Assembly: GCF_018294505.1 (NCBI RefSeq)
Contig: NC_057809.1
Location: 132,158,979 to 132,222,978, forward strand
Direction of reading: 5' to 3'
Length of the DNA: 64,000 bases
Origin: Triticum aestivum
Taxonomy: Eukaryota; Streptophyta; Magnoliopsida; Poales; Poaceae
Position numbers and translations under genes: made by a program. Positions 30,581 to 41,325 of the stretch are shown piece after piece. Under the pieces are notes generated by a model. It made no database searches. It was not told where the DNA came from and was given only the letters and a program-made list of their open reading frames with translations. The number at the start of each line of letters is the position of its first letter. Position 1 is the first letter of the stretch.

Positions 30581-32690
30581 GAAGTCGGCCGCCTGTGCTG
30601 CTGCTAGCAGCCGGCTGGCTGAGTCCCTTATAATTGCTACTGAGAAGAAGATCTTAGACCGGGTGGTGGCCATGGCCAGCAAGCAGCCGGACCGGTCACC
30701 AGAACCCAAAGAGTCAGAGACCCTGGGCTCCTTCCAGCCGGCCAAAGAAACAAAGAAGATCCCCTTGGACCCTGAGCACCCGGAGAGGCACGCTATCGTA
30801 GGTGCCAACCTCTATAGCAAATACGAAAGCAAGCTCATCGATTTCCTCCGTGAGAACTGGGACATCTTCGTATGGTCTCCTAAATACATGCAGGGTGTTC
30901 CGACGGATTTCACCGAGCAAAAGCTACATGTCAGAGCAGATGCAAAACCAGTCAAACAACCCCTCCGCCAACTGTCGGAAGAGAAGAGAAGAATTGTTGG
31001 TGAAGAGATAGCCTGGCTTCTAGCAGCTGGCTTCATCAGGGAAGTATTTTTTCTAGAGTGGCTTGCCAACCCAGTCCTTGTACTCAAGAAGAAGAACAAC
31101 AAGTGGCACATGTGCATTGATTACGCTAGTCTCAATAAAGCCTGCCCTAAGGATCCGTTTGCTTTGCCCCGGATTGACCAGGTGATCGACTCCACAGCCA
31201 GATGCGAGCTATTGAGTTTCTTGGATGCCTACTCAGGTTACCACCAGATCATGTTGAACATGGCAGACCACCTAAAGACCGCCTTCATCACATCGTTCGG
31301 AGCCTTCTGCTACCTGACCATGACATTCGGCTTGAGAATTGCCGGTGCCACGTTTCAGCGTAGCATGCAGAAGTGCCTCCTTAAGCAACTCGGCAGAAAT
31401 GCCCACGTCTATGTAGACGATATTGTGGTGAAGACGGAGAAGTGCGGTACCCTCTTGGAAGATCTCAAGGAAACTTCTGAAAATCTACGCCCGTTTCAGA
31501 TCAAGCTCAACCCAGAGAAATGTGTCTTTAGAGTAAAAGCTGGCCAGCTCCGTGTCTTCCTGGTCTCAGAGCGCGGCATTGAGTGCAACCCTGTGAAGAT
31601 CAAGGCCATCGAGAGGATGGAGAGACCCACCCGACTGAGAGACGTCCATAAATTCACCAGCTTCTTGGCATCCATCAGCTGCTTCATCAGTCGGCTGGGC
31701 GAGAAGGATCTTCCCCTATACCAACTCATGAAGAAAACCACTCACTTCGAGTGGAATGACAAGATGAACGGAGTTTTTCTCCAACTCAAGAAGATGTTGA
31801 CCACGCCGGCTGTTCTGGCCGCTCCGACTGCTAAGGAGCCTATGCTCCTCTACATCGCTGCCACGAGCTGGGTGGTCAGCACAGTCGTGGTGGTAGAACG
31901 CAAAGAAGACGTCAAAGCACTGTCGGTCCATAGGCCTGTGTATTACCTGACCGAGGTGTTGTCAGCCTCCAAGCAGAACTACCCTCACTACCAAAAGATG
32001 TGCTACGGCGTGCACTTTGCTGCCAAGAAGCTCAAGCCGTACTTTCAAGAGCACCCCATCACGGTCGTCTGCACCGCCCCTCTTGCCAAGATCATTGGAA
32101 GCCGAGATGCATCGGGCCGAGTGGCCAAGTGGGCCATCGAGTTGGCCCCCTACACTATCTTCTACCAGCCTTGCACCGCCATCAAGTCCCAAGCACTGGA
32201 CAACTTCCTTGTCGACTGGGCCGAGACCCAGTACCTGCCGCTGGCGCCGGACTCCACCCATTGGCGGATGCACTTCGATGGCTCAAAGATGCGCACCGGT
32301 TTGGGAGCCGGCATCCTCATTACCTCTCCCAAGGGTGACAAGCTCAGATACGCATTGCAAATCCACTTCACCGCCTCCAACAATGTGGCCGAGTATGAGG
32401 CGCTTGTACATGGACTCCGGCTGGCCAAAGAACTCGGCATTCGCTGGATCCTGTGCTACAGCGACTCTGACTTGGTAGTCCAACAGTCGTCTGGCGACTG
32501 GGACACCAAGGATGCAAACATGGCAAGTTACCATTTCCTCGTTCAGCAACTCAGCGGATATTTCGAAGGGTGTGAGTTCCTTCACGTGCCACGAAATGAA
32601 AACGAGCCAGCTGATGCTCTGGCACGGATCGGCTCCACCCTTCAAGCAATACTAGCCGGCGTCTCGCTTAAGTGCCTCCCCAAGCCGTGA
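30531..32690 (+). CDS. Element 1 reverse transcriptase with two RNase H domains
   Basis: This 719-residue frame has no internal stop. Residues about 120-330 are the RT: VLKKKNNKWHMCIDYASLN, then LDAYSGYHQ, the TMTFGL block and the catalytic YVDD. Residues about 400-540 are the gypsy RNase H, with a tether region after FEWNDK. Residues about 575-700 are a second RNase H-like domain starting MHFDGSKM, with NVAEYEAL (Glu), YSDSDLVV (Asp) and NEPADALAR (Asp). Two RNase H domains are typical of Tat-lineage elements. The frame overlaps protease by 50 bp in another frame, so translation of the full polyprotein would need a lost base to be restored. It copies the element RNA into DNA. This is the only open RT in the window. 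Confidence 0.95.
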   Translation: MPMPGTKGIITIAGDYEKSAACAAASSRLAESLIIATEKKILDRVVAMASKQPDRSPEPKESETLGSFQPAKETKKIPLDPEHPERHAIVGANLYSKYESKLIDFLRENWDIFVWSPKYMQGVPTDFTEQKLHVRADAKPVKQPLRQLSEEKRRIVGEEIAWLLAAGFIREVFFLEWLANPVLVLKKKNNKWHMCIDYASLNKACPKDPFALPRIDQVIDSTARCELLSFLDAYSGYHQIMLNMADHLKTAFITSFGAFCYLTMTFGLRIAGATFQRSMQKCLLKQLGRNAHVYVDDIVVKTEKCGTLLEDLKETSENLRPFQIKLNPEKCVFRVKAGQLRVFLVSERGIECNPVKIKAIERMERPTRLRDVHKFTSFLASISCFISRLGEKDLPLYQLMKKTTHFEWNDKMNGVFLQLKKMLTTPAVLAAPTAKEPMLLYIAATSWVVSTVVVVERKEDVKALSVHRPVYYLTEVLSASKQNYPHYQKMCYGVHFAAKKLKPYFQEHPITVVCTAPLAKIIGSRDASGRVAKWAIELAPYTIFYQPCTAIKSQALDNFLVDWAETQYLPLAPDSTHWRMHFDGSKMRTGLGAGILITSPKGDKLRYALQIHFTASNNVAEYEALVHGLRLAKELGIRWILCYSDSDLVVQQSSGDWDTKDANMASYHFLVQQLSGYFEGCEFLHVPRNENEPADALARIGSTLQAILAGVSLKCLPKP

Positions 32691-32751
32691 ATCAAGCCTT
32701 CTCCAAAATCCGAGTCCTCTTTGTGTCGGCTACTCCCGAAGCAGTCGGATC

Positions 32752-32945
32752 TGACTCGAGGGCTACAGCAGCCGGCCCGAGGACTTCGGCAGGTGGCACG
32801 GGGACTGCAGCAGTCGCACCTGGCCTGGGGACTTCACAACCCGGCCCGGGGGCTGCAGTAGCCGGCCTGGGGACTTCGCCAAGCGACTCGAGGACTGCAG
32901 CAGTCGCACCCGGCCCTGGGACTGCAGCAGTTGGCCGGGGACTTC
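32752..32945 (+). repeat. Short tandem units in the RNase H-integrase linker
   Basis: Units based on GACTGCAGCAGTCGCACC and GGGGACTTC recur at least six times and, in one frame, would give an Ala/Gly/Thr/Pro-rich low-complexity linker. The RT frame ends just before it, at 32690. Confidence 0.7.
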
Positions 32946-33057
32946 AACGATGCAGCAAGCGGCAACCAATTCCAACCCACCGCCTCCCAACCCAACCGCC
33001 CTAATACAAGTGGTCATGATAACAGTAGATGAAGTTCATACACCATCCTAGGCTCAG

Positions 33058-34305
33058 CCCATCCTCAACTTCCTGGTGAATAGAGAGCTGCCGGCTGATG
33101 AGATCTCAGCCCGGCAAGTACATCGCCGAGCAGGAGCTTACACGATAGTAAACAGAGAGCTTGTCAGACACAGCACGACTGGGGTCTTCCAGCACTACGT
33201 AGAACCAGAGAGGGGCCAAGCAATCCTCAAAGATATCCACCAAGGCGAGTGCGGCACCACGTGGCCTCCAGATCCCTTGTCGCCAAGCCTTCTGCCATGG
33301 TTTGTTCTAGCCGAATGCCTTGGAAGATGCCAAGGATCTGGTCAAGCATTGCACGGGGTGCCAGAAATTCAGCTCCAAGCAACATCTGCCGGCCTCTGCA
33401 CTCAAGACCATCCCCCTCACTTGGCCCTTTGCTGTTTGGGGGCTGGACATGGTGGGACCATTCAAGACGGCACGCAGCGGCATGACCCATCTGGTTGTCT
33501 CCATGAAAAATTCACGAAGTGGATTGAAGCAAAGCCAATCAAGAAACTGAACGGTCCGACTCCTGTGACCTTCATCACAGATATCACCGTCCAATACGGT
33601 GTACCACACAGCATCATCACCGACAATGTCACCAACTTTGCCAAAGGAGCCTTGGCCCGTTTCTGCGCGACGCAGGGAATCCGACTGGACTTAGTGTCCG
33701 TTGCCCATCCGCAGTCAAATGGCCAAGTTGAGTGAGCAAACGGCCTCATCCTCTCTGGCGTCAAGCCCCGACTGGTCGAGCCTCTAGAGCGATCAGCCGG
33801 CTGCTGGATTGACGAGCTGCCGGCTGTCCTTTGGAGCCCGCGCACCACTCCGAACAAGTCAACCGGCTTCACTCCCTTCTTCCTCGTGTACGGGGTCGAG
33901 GCCGTCATCCCAACTGACATTGAGTTCGACTCACCTCGCGTCACCATGTACACGGAGGCAGAAGCAAAGGAAGCACGAGAAGATGGCGTCGATCTATTGG
34001 GAGAGGGCCGACTGTTAGCACTCAGCCGGTCCGCCATCTACCAGCAGAGTCTGCGCCGCAATCGAAAGGTCAAGCCAAGATCCTTCCAAGAAGGAGACCT
34101 AGTGCTCCGGCTGATCCAGTGAACAACTGGCCAGCACAAGCTCTCTGCCCCTTGGGAAGGCCCCTTTGTCATTAGTAAAGCTTTGGGCAATGACTCCTAC
34201 TACCTCATCGACGCACAGAAGCCCAGAGCATGCAAGAGAGACGACTCGGGCAAGGAATTGAAGAGTCCATGGAATGCAAATCTCCTTCGAAGATTTTACA
34301 GTTGA
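33058..34305 (+). pseudogene. Element 1 integrase, broken
   Basis: An integrase can be followed across all three forward frames. The HHCC zinc-binding N-terminal domain spans about 33120-33375 (Cys pair in CTGCQKF). The catalytic core starts at GLDMVGPF (first Asp, about 33440), continues at IITDN (second Asp, about 33620) and reaches NGQVE (Glu, about 33725). A TGA follows the Glu at 33733-33735. The C-terminal part with VYGVEAVIPTDIEF, then WEGPFVISK and NANLLRRFYS, ends at about 34305. At least two frameshifts lie between 33240 and 33530, and a TGA falls near 34120. All three DDE residues are still readable, but no functional enzyme can be made. Confidence 0.85.
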
Positions 34306-34985
34306 TGCAGTATGTACCATGCTACCTTTTGTATTAAGCCTAAGACATTGGGTCCCTTGAGGAGCACTTGGGGGCTACCCTTTTTATCTATATGATAAGT
34401 TCTATGCCTATGAATGTATTACTTCTTTGTTCTGCCTGGCACCGGGTTCGACCAGTTGGCCCGGGGGCTTGTCGCCTTGTACTATGTCGATGCTACATGC
34501 AGTCGGACAAGTAGTGTGCCGGCACCCAAGCCTTCTTTTGCCACAAGCCGCAGCTCGCAGAGCGACTGTCTGGCTGGCAAGAGTTAAAGGCAGGAAATTG
34601 TGCCCACATGAAAAATGGCTAAGGACCAAAGCATTTACATAGGCCAAGCTGGCTCCTCGCCCCACCGACTGGCTGCAGAGCAGGCGGCCGACTGGCTTCT
34701 TACTTCACTTGCTACGTTCTAAAATGACCAAAGTACTTGCCTTCCAGAAAATTGTCCAAGTACTTGACCAAGCCACAGATCGCAGAGCGGCTGTCCGACT
34801 GGCAAGGCGGCAGCTAAGGGAAGGTGGCAAAGGAAAAATCCAAAAGAGCAGTAAGACAAGTTAGAACTCAGCGAAATTAATTTACATAGCAAAAGACCCT
34901 TGGCCAGCATTCAACAGAGTTTGAATACACCCCCGGCGGGTGGAACTGTGCAACCTTAACATTTTTTGTTTGAAAGAATACACCC
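34306..34985. other. Element 1 noncoding stretch between pol and the antisense gene
   Basis: The convergent 3' ends of pol and the antisense gene face each other here. An imperfect direct repeat carries CGCAGAGCGNCTGTC near 34555 and again near 34787. I see no reading frame with any support. Confidence 0.6.
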
Positions 34986-35843
34986 CTAGGCCAGAGAAGT
35001 AGCAGCCGGAGTGGAAGGGTCGGTGGTGGTCGAGGCTCCTGGTGGTGGAGCAGCCATCTGGTTGGTCTCGGCTTGGTCAGCACCAGCAGCAGTCGGCTCG
35101 CCGGCACACAACTCGTTGGTCGAGACTTGGTTGGGCCAAGGCCGGCCATTGGCTCCATCATCCGTCACATCGTCCTCGCCGTCCTCGCCCTCCTCTTCCT
35201 CGCCCTCATCACTGGAGGCGATCTCCTCCACCGAGTCCTCGCCGTCTGCCGGGTTTAGCCCGAACCAGTCAGGCTTCACCTCGGCACCCTCCTCGTCAAG
35301 CTCGGGGAGGAAGACACTAGTATTAGTGTACTCTGTGATTGCTGCTGCATTATGATAGAGCGCGGGCGCCACCACCACGAGCTCTTCGGTGGCTTCAGCC
35401 CAGAGCGTGGCCAAATGGGCTAGGTTCAGCCCAGGGTACCATGCCTTGACGAACTCCAAGGCTCGCCGTGCGCCCGCCCAGGCCGCGGAGCCCTTCCACA
35501 CCTCGAAACAATCGACAACCACCTCTAACCAATCGGCGGTGCGACTGGGGGTGAGCAGGACTGGAGTACTTGGCCAGAGGGCAGAAACCACCTGGGCTTC
35601 AACACGCTGCAGATGGCGGAGTGCCCGATGAGCCGGTTGGAGACGAGCTTGAATGGCGAGAAGCTGCTCAATGAGGGTCCATGGGGCTTTATGCGCGATT
35701 TCTGCACCAGCCAGCCTTCGCTCGTCGCGGCGAGCCTCGACGGAATGGCTGGCGGCAATGGCGTGACCAGGAAAATACTCTGCACAAGAAGGAAAAAGAA
35801 GTATGAAGTCAGAAGCTGGCTCAAACGAGAAGTCGGTAGGCAA
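34986..35843 (-). CDS. Element 1 antisense gene, C-terminal exon
   Basis: This is a 285-codon open stretch antisense to pol. Its first part (after about residue 40) is helical and rich in Ala, Leu, Arg and Trp. It ends in a long acidic tail (runs of Glu and Asp near residues 205-235) and a Thr/Ala/Pro-rich terminus. The place and composition match the last exon of the antisense genes of the other elements here. An upstream Tyr/Phe-rich stretch is probably intron readthrough, so the true exon begins lower than 35843. Function unknown. Confidence 0.6.
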   Translation of the reverse strand: MPTDFSFEPASDFILLFPSCAEYFPGHAIAASHSVEARRDERRLAGAEIAHKAPWTLIEQLLAIQARLQPAHRALRHLQRVEAQVVSALWPSTPVLLTPSRTADWLEVVVDCFEVWKGSAAWAGARRALEFVKAWYPGLNLAHLATLWAEATEELVVVAPALYHNAAAITEYTNTSVFLPELDEEGAEVKPDWFGLNPADGEDSVEEIASSDEGEEEEGEDGEDDVTDDGANGRPWPNQVSTNELCAGEPTAAGADQAETNQMAAPPPGASTTTDPSTPAATSLA

Positions 35844-37973
35844 AAGAAAGGGAAGAACAACTCACCTCGAGCATGTCGTCGATCTCGCCATAGCCGTCGG
35901 CCAGAGCTTTCTCCCTATCGACCCAGTTCGAGCGCTGAGTCTTGAACTCGGCCTGGAGGGCCTCCTCCGCCTCCTTGAGCTTCTAGAGCTCCGCCTTGTG
36001 CTGGTCCGCCTGGTCAGCCAACTTCTTGGCCAGGCGGTCGCGCTCCCGCTCCGCCTTGATGTGCTCCTCTTCCTTGGCGTGCAATGTAGTTTGGGCTTCA
36101 CCCAGCTGCTGCTGCAAGGTGGCGTTGGCTCCTACAAAGGCAAAAAAGAAGATAATCAGCAAATTGACCAAAAAGAAAAAGTGTTTGCTGGAAGATCCGG
36201 CCCAACTGCTTAGCAGTCGGCCCAAATTTCGAGGGCTACACCTAGCGGGTGCGCTGACGCACCCCCACAAGACAGAAAGGTTGGAGGCTTACTCCGGCTG
36301 TCGGCCAGATCCGTGTTTCGCTTGGCCAACTCCCGGACCTAGGAGTTAAAGGCAGTAGCGCGGATATTATGGTAATCCTGCAATGAAGACAACAAAAGAA
36401 AAGAAGAGGTCAGCACTCGAAACTTACCTTTAAGTTCCGAGCCACCTGCTCAGCAGCCAACCCAAAACTCGGGGGCTACACCCAGTGGGTGCGCTGGCGC
36501 GCCCCCACGGAAGATTACAAGAATTAAAAACAAGGCAAAAGAAACGTACCCGGACGGCTGCTCGCGTCGACAAGAATGCCTTCATGTACTGCTGAAGAGC
36601 AGTGCCTTGGGCTAGATGTTGGGCCTGGACATCCTGCGCCGCCTTGTTCAACACGCTCATCCCGCCCCCAGGCATCCACTCTAGCGGAACGATGCTAGTG
36701 GCCTCTGCATCTGGGGCCGATGCACTCGCTGCCTCGATCTCCTGCGGCCGTGGCGCAGACATCGCCTTCACCACGCGCTGACGTATCGGAGTATGGGCCG
36801 CGGAGGTTGCCCTACCACTAGCACGCCGCTAGCTGGCGGCACCTGCGGCACGTCAGGCTGTCCGCCATGTGCCTCAGCGGTCGGCGCTTGCGGGGGATCC
36901 TTCGCCCCCAAGATGACAGCACCGCCTCCTCTGCCCTCCACGACCGGCTGTTTGTCGCCGGCTCCTCCAGTCAGCGCCTGGGTCTCTGGCGCCGGTGGAG
37001 CGGCGCGCAGAGGAATGACAAGTTGTGGAGCCTGGCCGCATGTGGCCTTCTCCACCCGCTCCTTGGCCGCAGCATCGGCCTAGGCCTTGGTGGCCGCGTC
37101 AGCTTCTTCCTGCACCGCCTTGGTCGCCGCCGCCTTTTCTGCCGCTCGACCTCCTCCCGCTCCTCGTGCGCCTCTCGCGCATTCCGCTCCGTCGCTGCCT
37201 GGAGCTTGTTGCGCGGGTCCACGCAGCGGGCGTCAGCGGAGCCTTCCGCCACCCTGATCATGTTGGCGGAGGCTGACCCCTCAAGAGAGAGCGAGGCCCT
37301 AGTCAAGCAAGACAAGAAACTAAGGAGTTTTGCAAGAAACGTAAGAGTAAAAAGCAAGAGAAAACAAGCACTTACGCAGACACCGTCGGCAGCTGCTTCG
37401 GGGCCCTCTGGAACTGGGCACCTTCGCGGCGACCTCCTGCCGCCTGGTCACGGCGGCCGTGTTCCTGGGCTTCTTTGGCCGGCTACCAAACTGCGGCGGG
37501 CCGGCTCGGCGCTTTTGCGCACCGCCTGGTGCGGTCGGCGCAGCTGAGGATCCCGCACCCGTCTTGTCGGCGCTGGGCGGGCGGCTCGGCTCGGCCTCCT
37601 CCTCCTCGTCGTCCGGCCAGTCCTTGATGCCTCCTCCTTCGAAGACGCCTACTCCGCCACCACCGCATGTGGTGTCGTCCTCCTCCATAGCGGCCGCTCC
37701 CAAGTCGGGGTTGTCCGCGTCACTCACCGACCGGTCCGGCAGGTACTCCCGACCTTGATCCAGGGCGTCGACTACCGACTAGGGCATGAGGATCTGCATT
37801 GTGGCCGACTGATCAGGCGGCGGAAAGCAGAACCAGGCAAATAAAGAAGAGGAAAAAAAGAAGAAGAGAAGTTAAGGACTCACCGCGGGGGGCGGATCTG
37901 CGCGGGTGTATAGCGGCTTGCCGAACTGCCACTCCCCCTCCGAAAGTTTGCAGTTCGATATGTAGTTCACCAG
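35844..37973 (-). pseudogene. Element 1 antisense gene, middle exons
   Basis: Several open pieces on the minus strand are separated by AT-richer gaps that look like introns. One acceptor (TTTGTAG before GAGCC) sits near 36131. About 35870-36130 encodes a coiled-coil rich in Gln, Lys, Glu and Ala (QQQLGEAQTTLHAKEEEH). About 36430-37055 is Ala/Pro-rich. About 37370-37727 is acidic then basic, with a KKPR-like stretch that could act as a nuclear signal. I could not place all splice sites, and some stops remain. Confidence 0.5.
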
Positions 37974-38446
37974 CTAGGCCACCTCCATGGCCGGCATCTC
38001 CTTGGTGCTTAGCCGGCACAGGTCTCGATGCACTCTCATCCAACTGATCAGGTGAGGCCGGCCTTGGAGAGGGAGCACTCGGTGCTCCACGAAGGAGGTC
38101 AGCAGATCCGACCCCTTGAGGCCCTCCGACTCCGTCATCTCCTTGAGCCGGGTGATGGCGGCAGAGGAGGCGGCCGACAGCGTCCTCGGCTTGAAGGTCC
38201 AGTTGGTGCCGGGCTCAGTTGGCGGGCCGGCTGTGTAAGCCAACATGTTGACAAAGTTGGATGTCGGATGGACATTCTTGACATAGAAGTAAGATTTTTG
38301 CCACAGCTTGACCGACTGTGTCAAGCTAATGGACGGGAAGAAGTTCCCAAAGCTCGGACGGCGCACCGCGACGAAGGCTACGCACTGGGCTGCCTCCCCC
38401 TTGATGGCAGTGCCGAGCTTGGTGTAGAAGAACTCCCCCCAGAGCT
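37974..38446 (-). CDS. Element 1 antisense gene, PF04195-like domain, distal half
   Basis: The frame reads in from the junction with element 5: LWGEFFYTKLG, then a Phe-rich FFPSISLTQSVKLW and FYVKNVHP block. This is the second half of the domain annotated in plants as 'putative gypsy type transposon' (PF04195). The first half lies at 45806-46137 beyond element 5. The two halves would meet in frame-compatible fashion around PTL/LWGEFF, which confirms that element 5 split this gene. Confidence 0.75.
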
Positions 38447-40016
38447 TGATACGTCTCCAACGTATCTATAATTTTTGATTGCTCCATGCTATATTATCTA
38501 CTATTCGGAAATTATTGGGCTTTATTATCCACTTTTATATCATTTTTGGGACTAACCTATTAACCGGAGGCCCAGCCCAGAATTGCTGTTTTTTTGCCTG
38601 TTTTAGGGTTTCGAAGAAAAGGAATATCAAACGGAATGAAACCTTCGGGAATGTGATTTTCTCAACAAACAAGACCCGGGAGACTTGGACCCTACGTCAA
38701 GAAAGGAAACAGGAGGCCATGAGGTAGGGGGCCGTGCCTACCCCCAGGCGCGCCCTCCACCCTCGTGGGCCCCCTGTTGCTCCACCGACGTACTCCTTCC
38801 TCCTATATATACCCACATACCCCCAAACGATCAGATACCGTGCCAAAACCCTAATTCCACCGCCGTAACTTTCTGTATCCACGAGATCCCATCTTGGGGC
38901 CTGTTCCGGAGCTCCGCCGGAGGGGGCATTGATCACAGAGGGCTTCTACATCAACACCATAGCCCCTCCGATGAAGTGTGAGTAGTTTACCTCAGACCTA
39001 TGGGTCCATAGTTAGTAGCTAGATGGCTTATTCTCTCTTTTTGGATCTCAATACAATGTTCTCCCCCTCTCTTGTGGAGAACTATTCGATGTCATCTTGT
39101 TTTTGCGGTGTGTTTGTTGAGATCGATGAATTGTGGGTTTATGATCAAGTCTATCTATAAATAACATTTGAATCTTCTCTGAATTCTTTTATGTATGATT
39201 GGTTATCTTTGCAAGTCTCTTCAAATTATCAGTTTGGTTTGGCCTACTAGATTGATCTTTCTTGCAACGGGAGAAGTGCTTAGCTTTGGGTTCAATCTTG
39301 CGGTGTCCTTTCCCAGTGACAGTAGGGGCAGCAAGGCACGTATTGTATTGTTCCCATCGAGGATAACAAGATGGGGTTTTCTTCATATTGCATGAGTCTA
39401 TCCCTCTACATAATGTCATCTTGCTTAAGGCGTTACTCTGTTTTTAACTTAATACTCTAGATGCATGCTGGATAGCGGTCGATGAGTGGAGTAATAGTAG
39501 TAGATGCAGGCAGGAGTCGGTCTACTTGTCTCGGACGTGATGCCTATATACATGATCATACCTAGATATTCTCATAACTATGCTCAATTCTGTCAATTGC
39601 TCAACAGTAATTTGTTCACCCACCGTAGAATACTTATGCTCTCAAGAGAAGCCACTAGTGAAACCTATGGCCCCCGGGTCTATCTTCATCATATTAATCT
39701 CCTACTACTTAGTTATTTCCTTTGTTATTTCCTTTGCCTTTATTTTACTTTGCATCTTTATCATAAAAATACCAAAAATATTATCTTATCATATCTATCA
39801 GATCTCACTCTTGTAAGTGGCCTTATAGGGATTGACAAACCCTATTTGCATTGGTTGCGAGGATTTATTTGTTTTGTGCAGTTATGAGGGACTCGCGCGT
39901 AGCCTCCTACTGAATTGATACCTTGGTTCTCAAAAGCTGAGGGAAATACTTACGCTACTTTGCTGCATCATCCCTTCCTCTTTGGGGAAAACCAACGCAG
40001 TGCTCAAGAGGTAGCA
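38447..40016 (+). repeat. Element 5 5' LTR
   Basis: 1570 bp, ending GAGGTAGCA. A CCTATATATACC TATA box lies near 38802. Confidence 0.95.
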
Positions 40017-40027
40017 AGAAGGATTTC

Positions 40028-40044
40028 TGGCGCCGTTGCTGGGG
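40028..40044 (+). promoter_or_regulatory. Element 5 primer binding site (tRNA-Asp type)
   Basis: TGGCGCCGTTGCTGGGG; from memory it is one base off the complement of the plant tRNA-Asp 3' end (CCCCGGCAACGGCGCCA). Confidence 0.75.
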
Positions 40045-40260
40045 GAGGTCTACGCAAAAGGCAACATACGAAGTACCCATCACATACCCTTATCTCCCGC
40101 ATTACATTATTTGCCATTTGCCTCTCGTTTTCCTCCCCCCACTTCACCCTTGCCGTTTTATTTGCCCTGTCTCTCTCTATCCTCCCTCTCTTTCTCTATT
40201 TGCCTCTTTTTGTCCCCTTGATTTTTGTTTGCTTGTGTGTTAGTTTGCTTGCTTGTCACG

Positions 40261-41325
40261 ATGGCTCTACCTAAATTTGGTGACCTTCACCTTACAAGAT
40301 TAGAAGAGATCAAAAGCAATGTCAGGAGTTTCATGGTCTTGCAATTTGAACATAATAGTTTCTTCAGAAACGAGCTTAAAGAACAGAAAAGTTTTATGAG
40401 TTTTATGAATAAAGAGCTTGATGATATGTCTAAAGAATTCGATGGTTTAAGATCCCAAATTGCACATCTTGAGAAATGATCTGCTAAAATTTCGGATAGG
40501 CAGGCTACCTTAGTTAATAAGATGGCCGCTAAGCCGGATTGCTATGAAAATAAAGATGAAGATCTAAAAGTTATTGATGTGTCCCCTATTAAATCTTTGT
40601 TTTGCAATATGAATCTTGATAATGATGGGACTGAATATGATCCACCTTTACCTAGAAGGCGTTCTAAGAATTCGGAATTTGTTGATCTTGATGCTAAATT
40701 TGATAAAAATGGGATTGAAGAAATTAAAACTTTAGATTTTGCTAAACCCACTATTATGGATTTCAAGGAATTTAACTATGAAAATTGCTCTTTGATTGAT
40801 TCTATTTCCTTGTTGCAATCCGTGCTAAATTCTCCTCACGCTTATAGTCAAAATAAAGCATTTACTAAACATATCGTTGATGCCTTGATGCAATCTTATG
40901 AAGAAAAACTTGAATTGGAAGTTTCTATCCCTAGAAAACTTTATGATGAGTGAGAACCAACTATTAAAATTAAAATTAAAGATCATGAATGCTATGCTTT
41001 ATGTGATTTGGGTGCTAGTGTTTCCACGATTCCAAAGACTTTGTGTGATTTGTTAGGTTTCCGTGATTTTGATGATTGCTCTCTAAACTTGCACCTTGCG
41101 GATTCCACTATTAAGAAACCTATGGGAATAATTAATGATTTTCTTATTGTTGCAAATAGGAATTATGTGCCCGTGGATTTTATTGTTCTTGACATAGATT
41201 GCAATCCTTCATGTCCTATTATTCTTGGTAGACCTTTCCTTAGAACGATTGGTGCAATTATTGATATGAAGGAAGGAAATATTAGATTCCAATTTCCATT
41301 GGAAAGTCATGGAACACTTTCCTAG
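40261..41325 (+). pseudogene. Element 5 gag/protease-like protein
   Basis: One frame of about 355 codons with TGA stops at 40477-40479 and 40951-40953. It starts MALPKFGDLHLTRLEEIK. The middle is acidic and charged with no gag domain I recognise. The C-terminal third is a protease-like domain with CDLGASVSTIPKTL (active-site Asp in D-L-G-A-S) and PIILGRPFLRTIGAIID. The frame ends at a TAG (41323-41325), followed by KIKLPYESIMRSTYG, which looks like old coding sequence past the stop. It belongs to the Athila type and lacks everything after protease. Confidence 0.8.
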
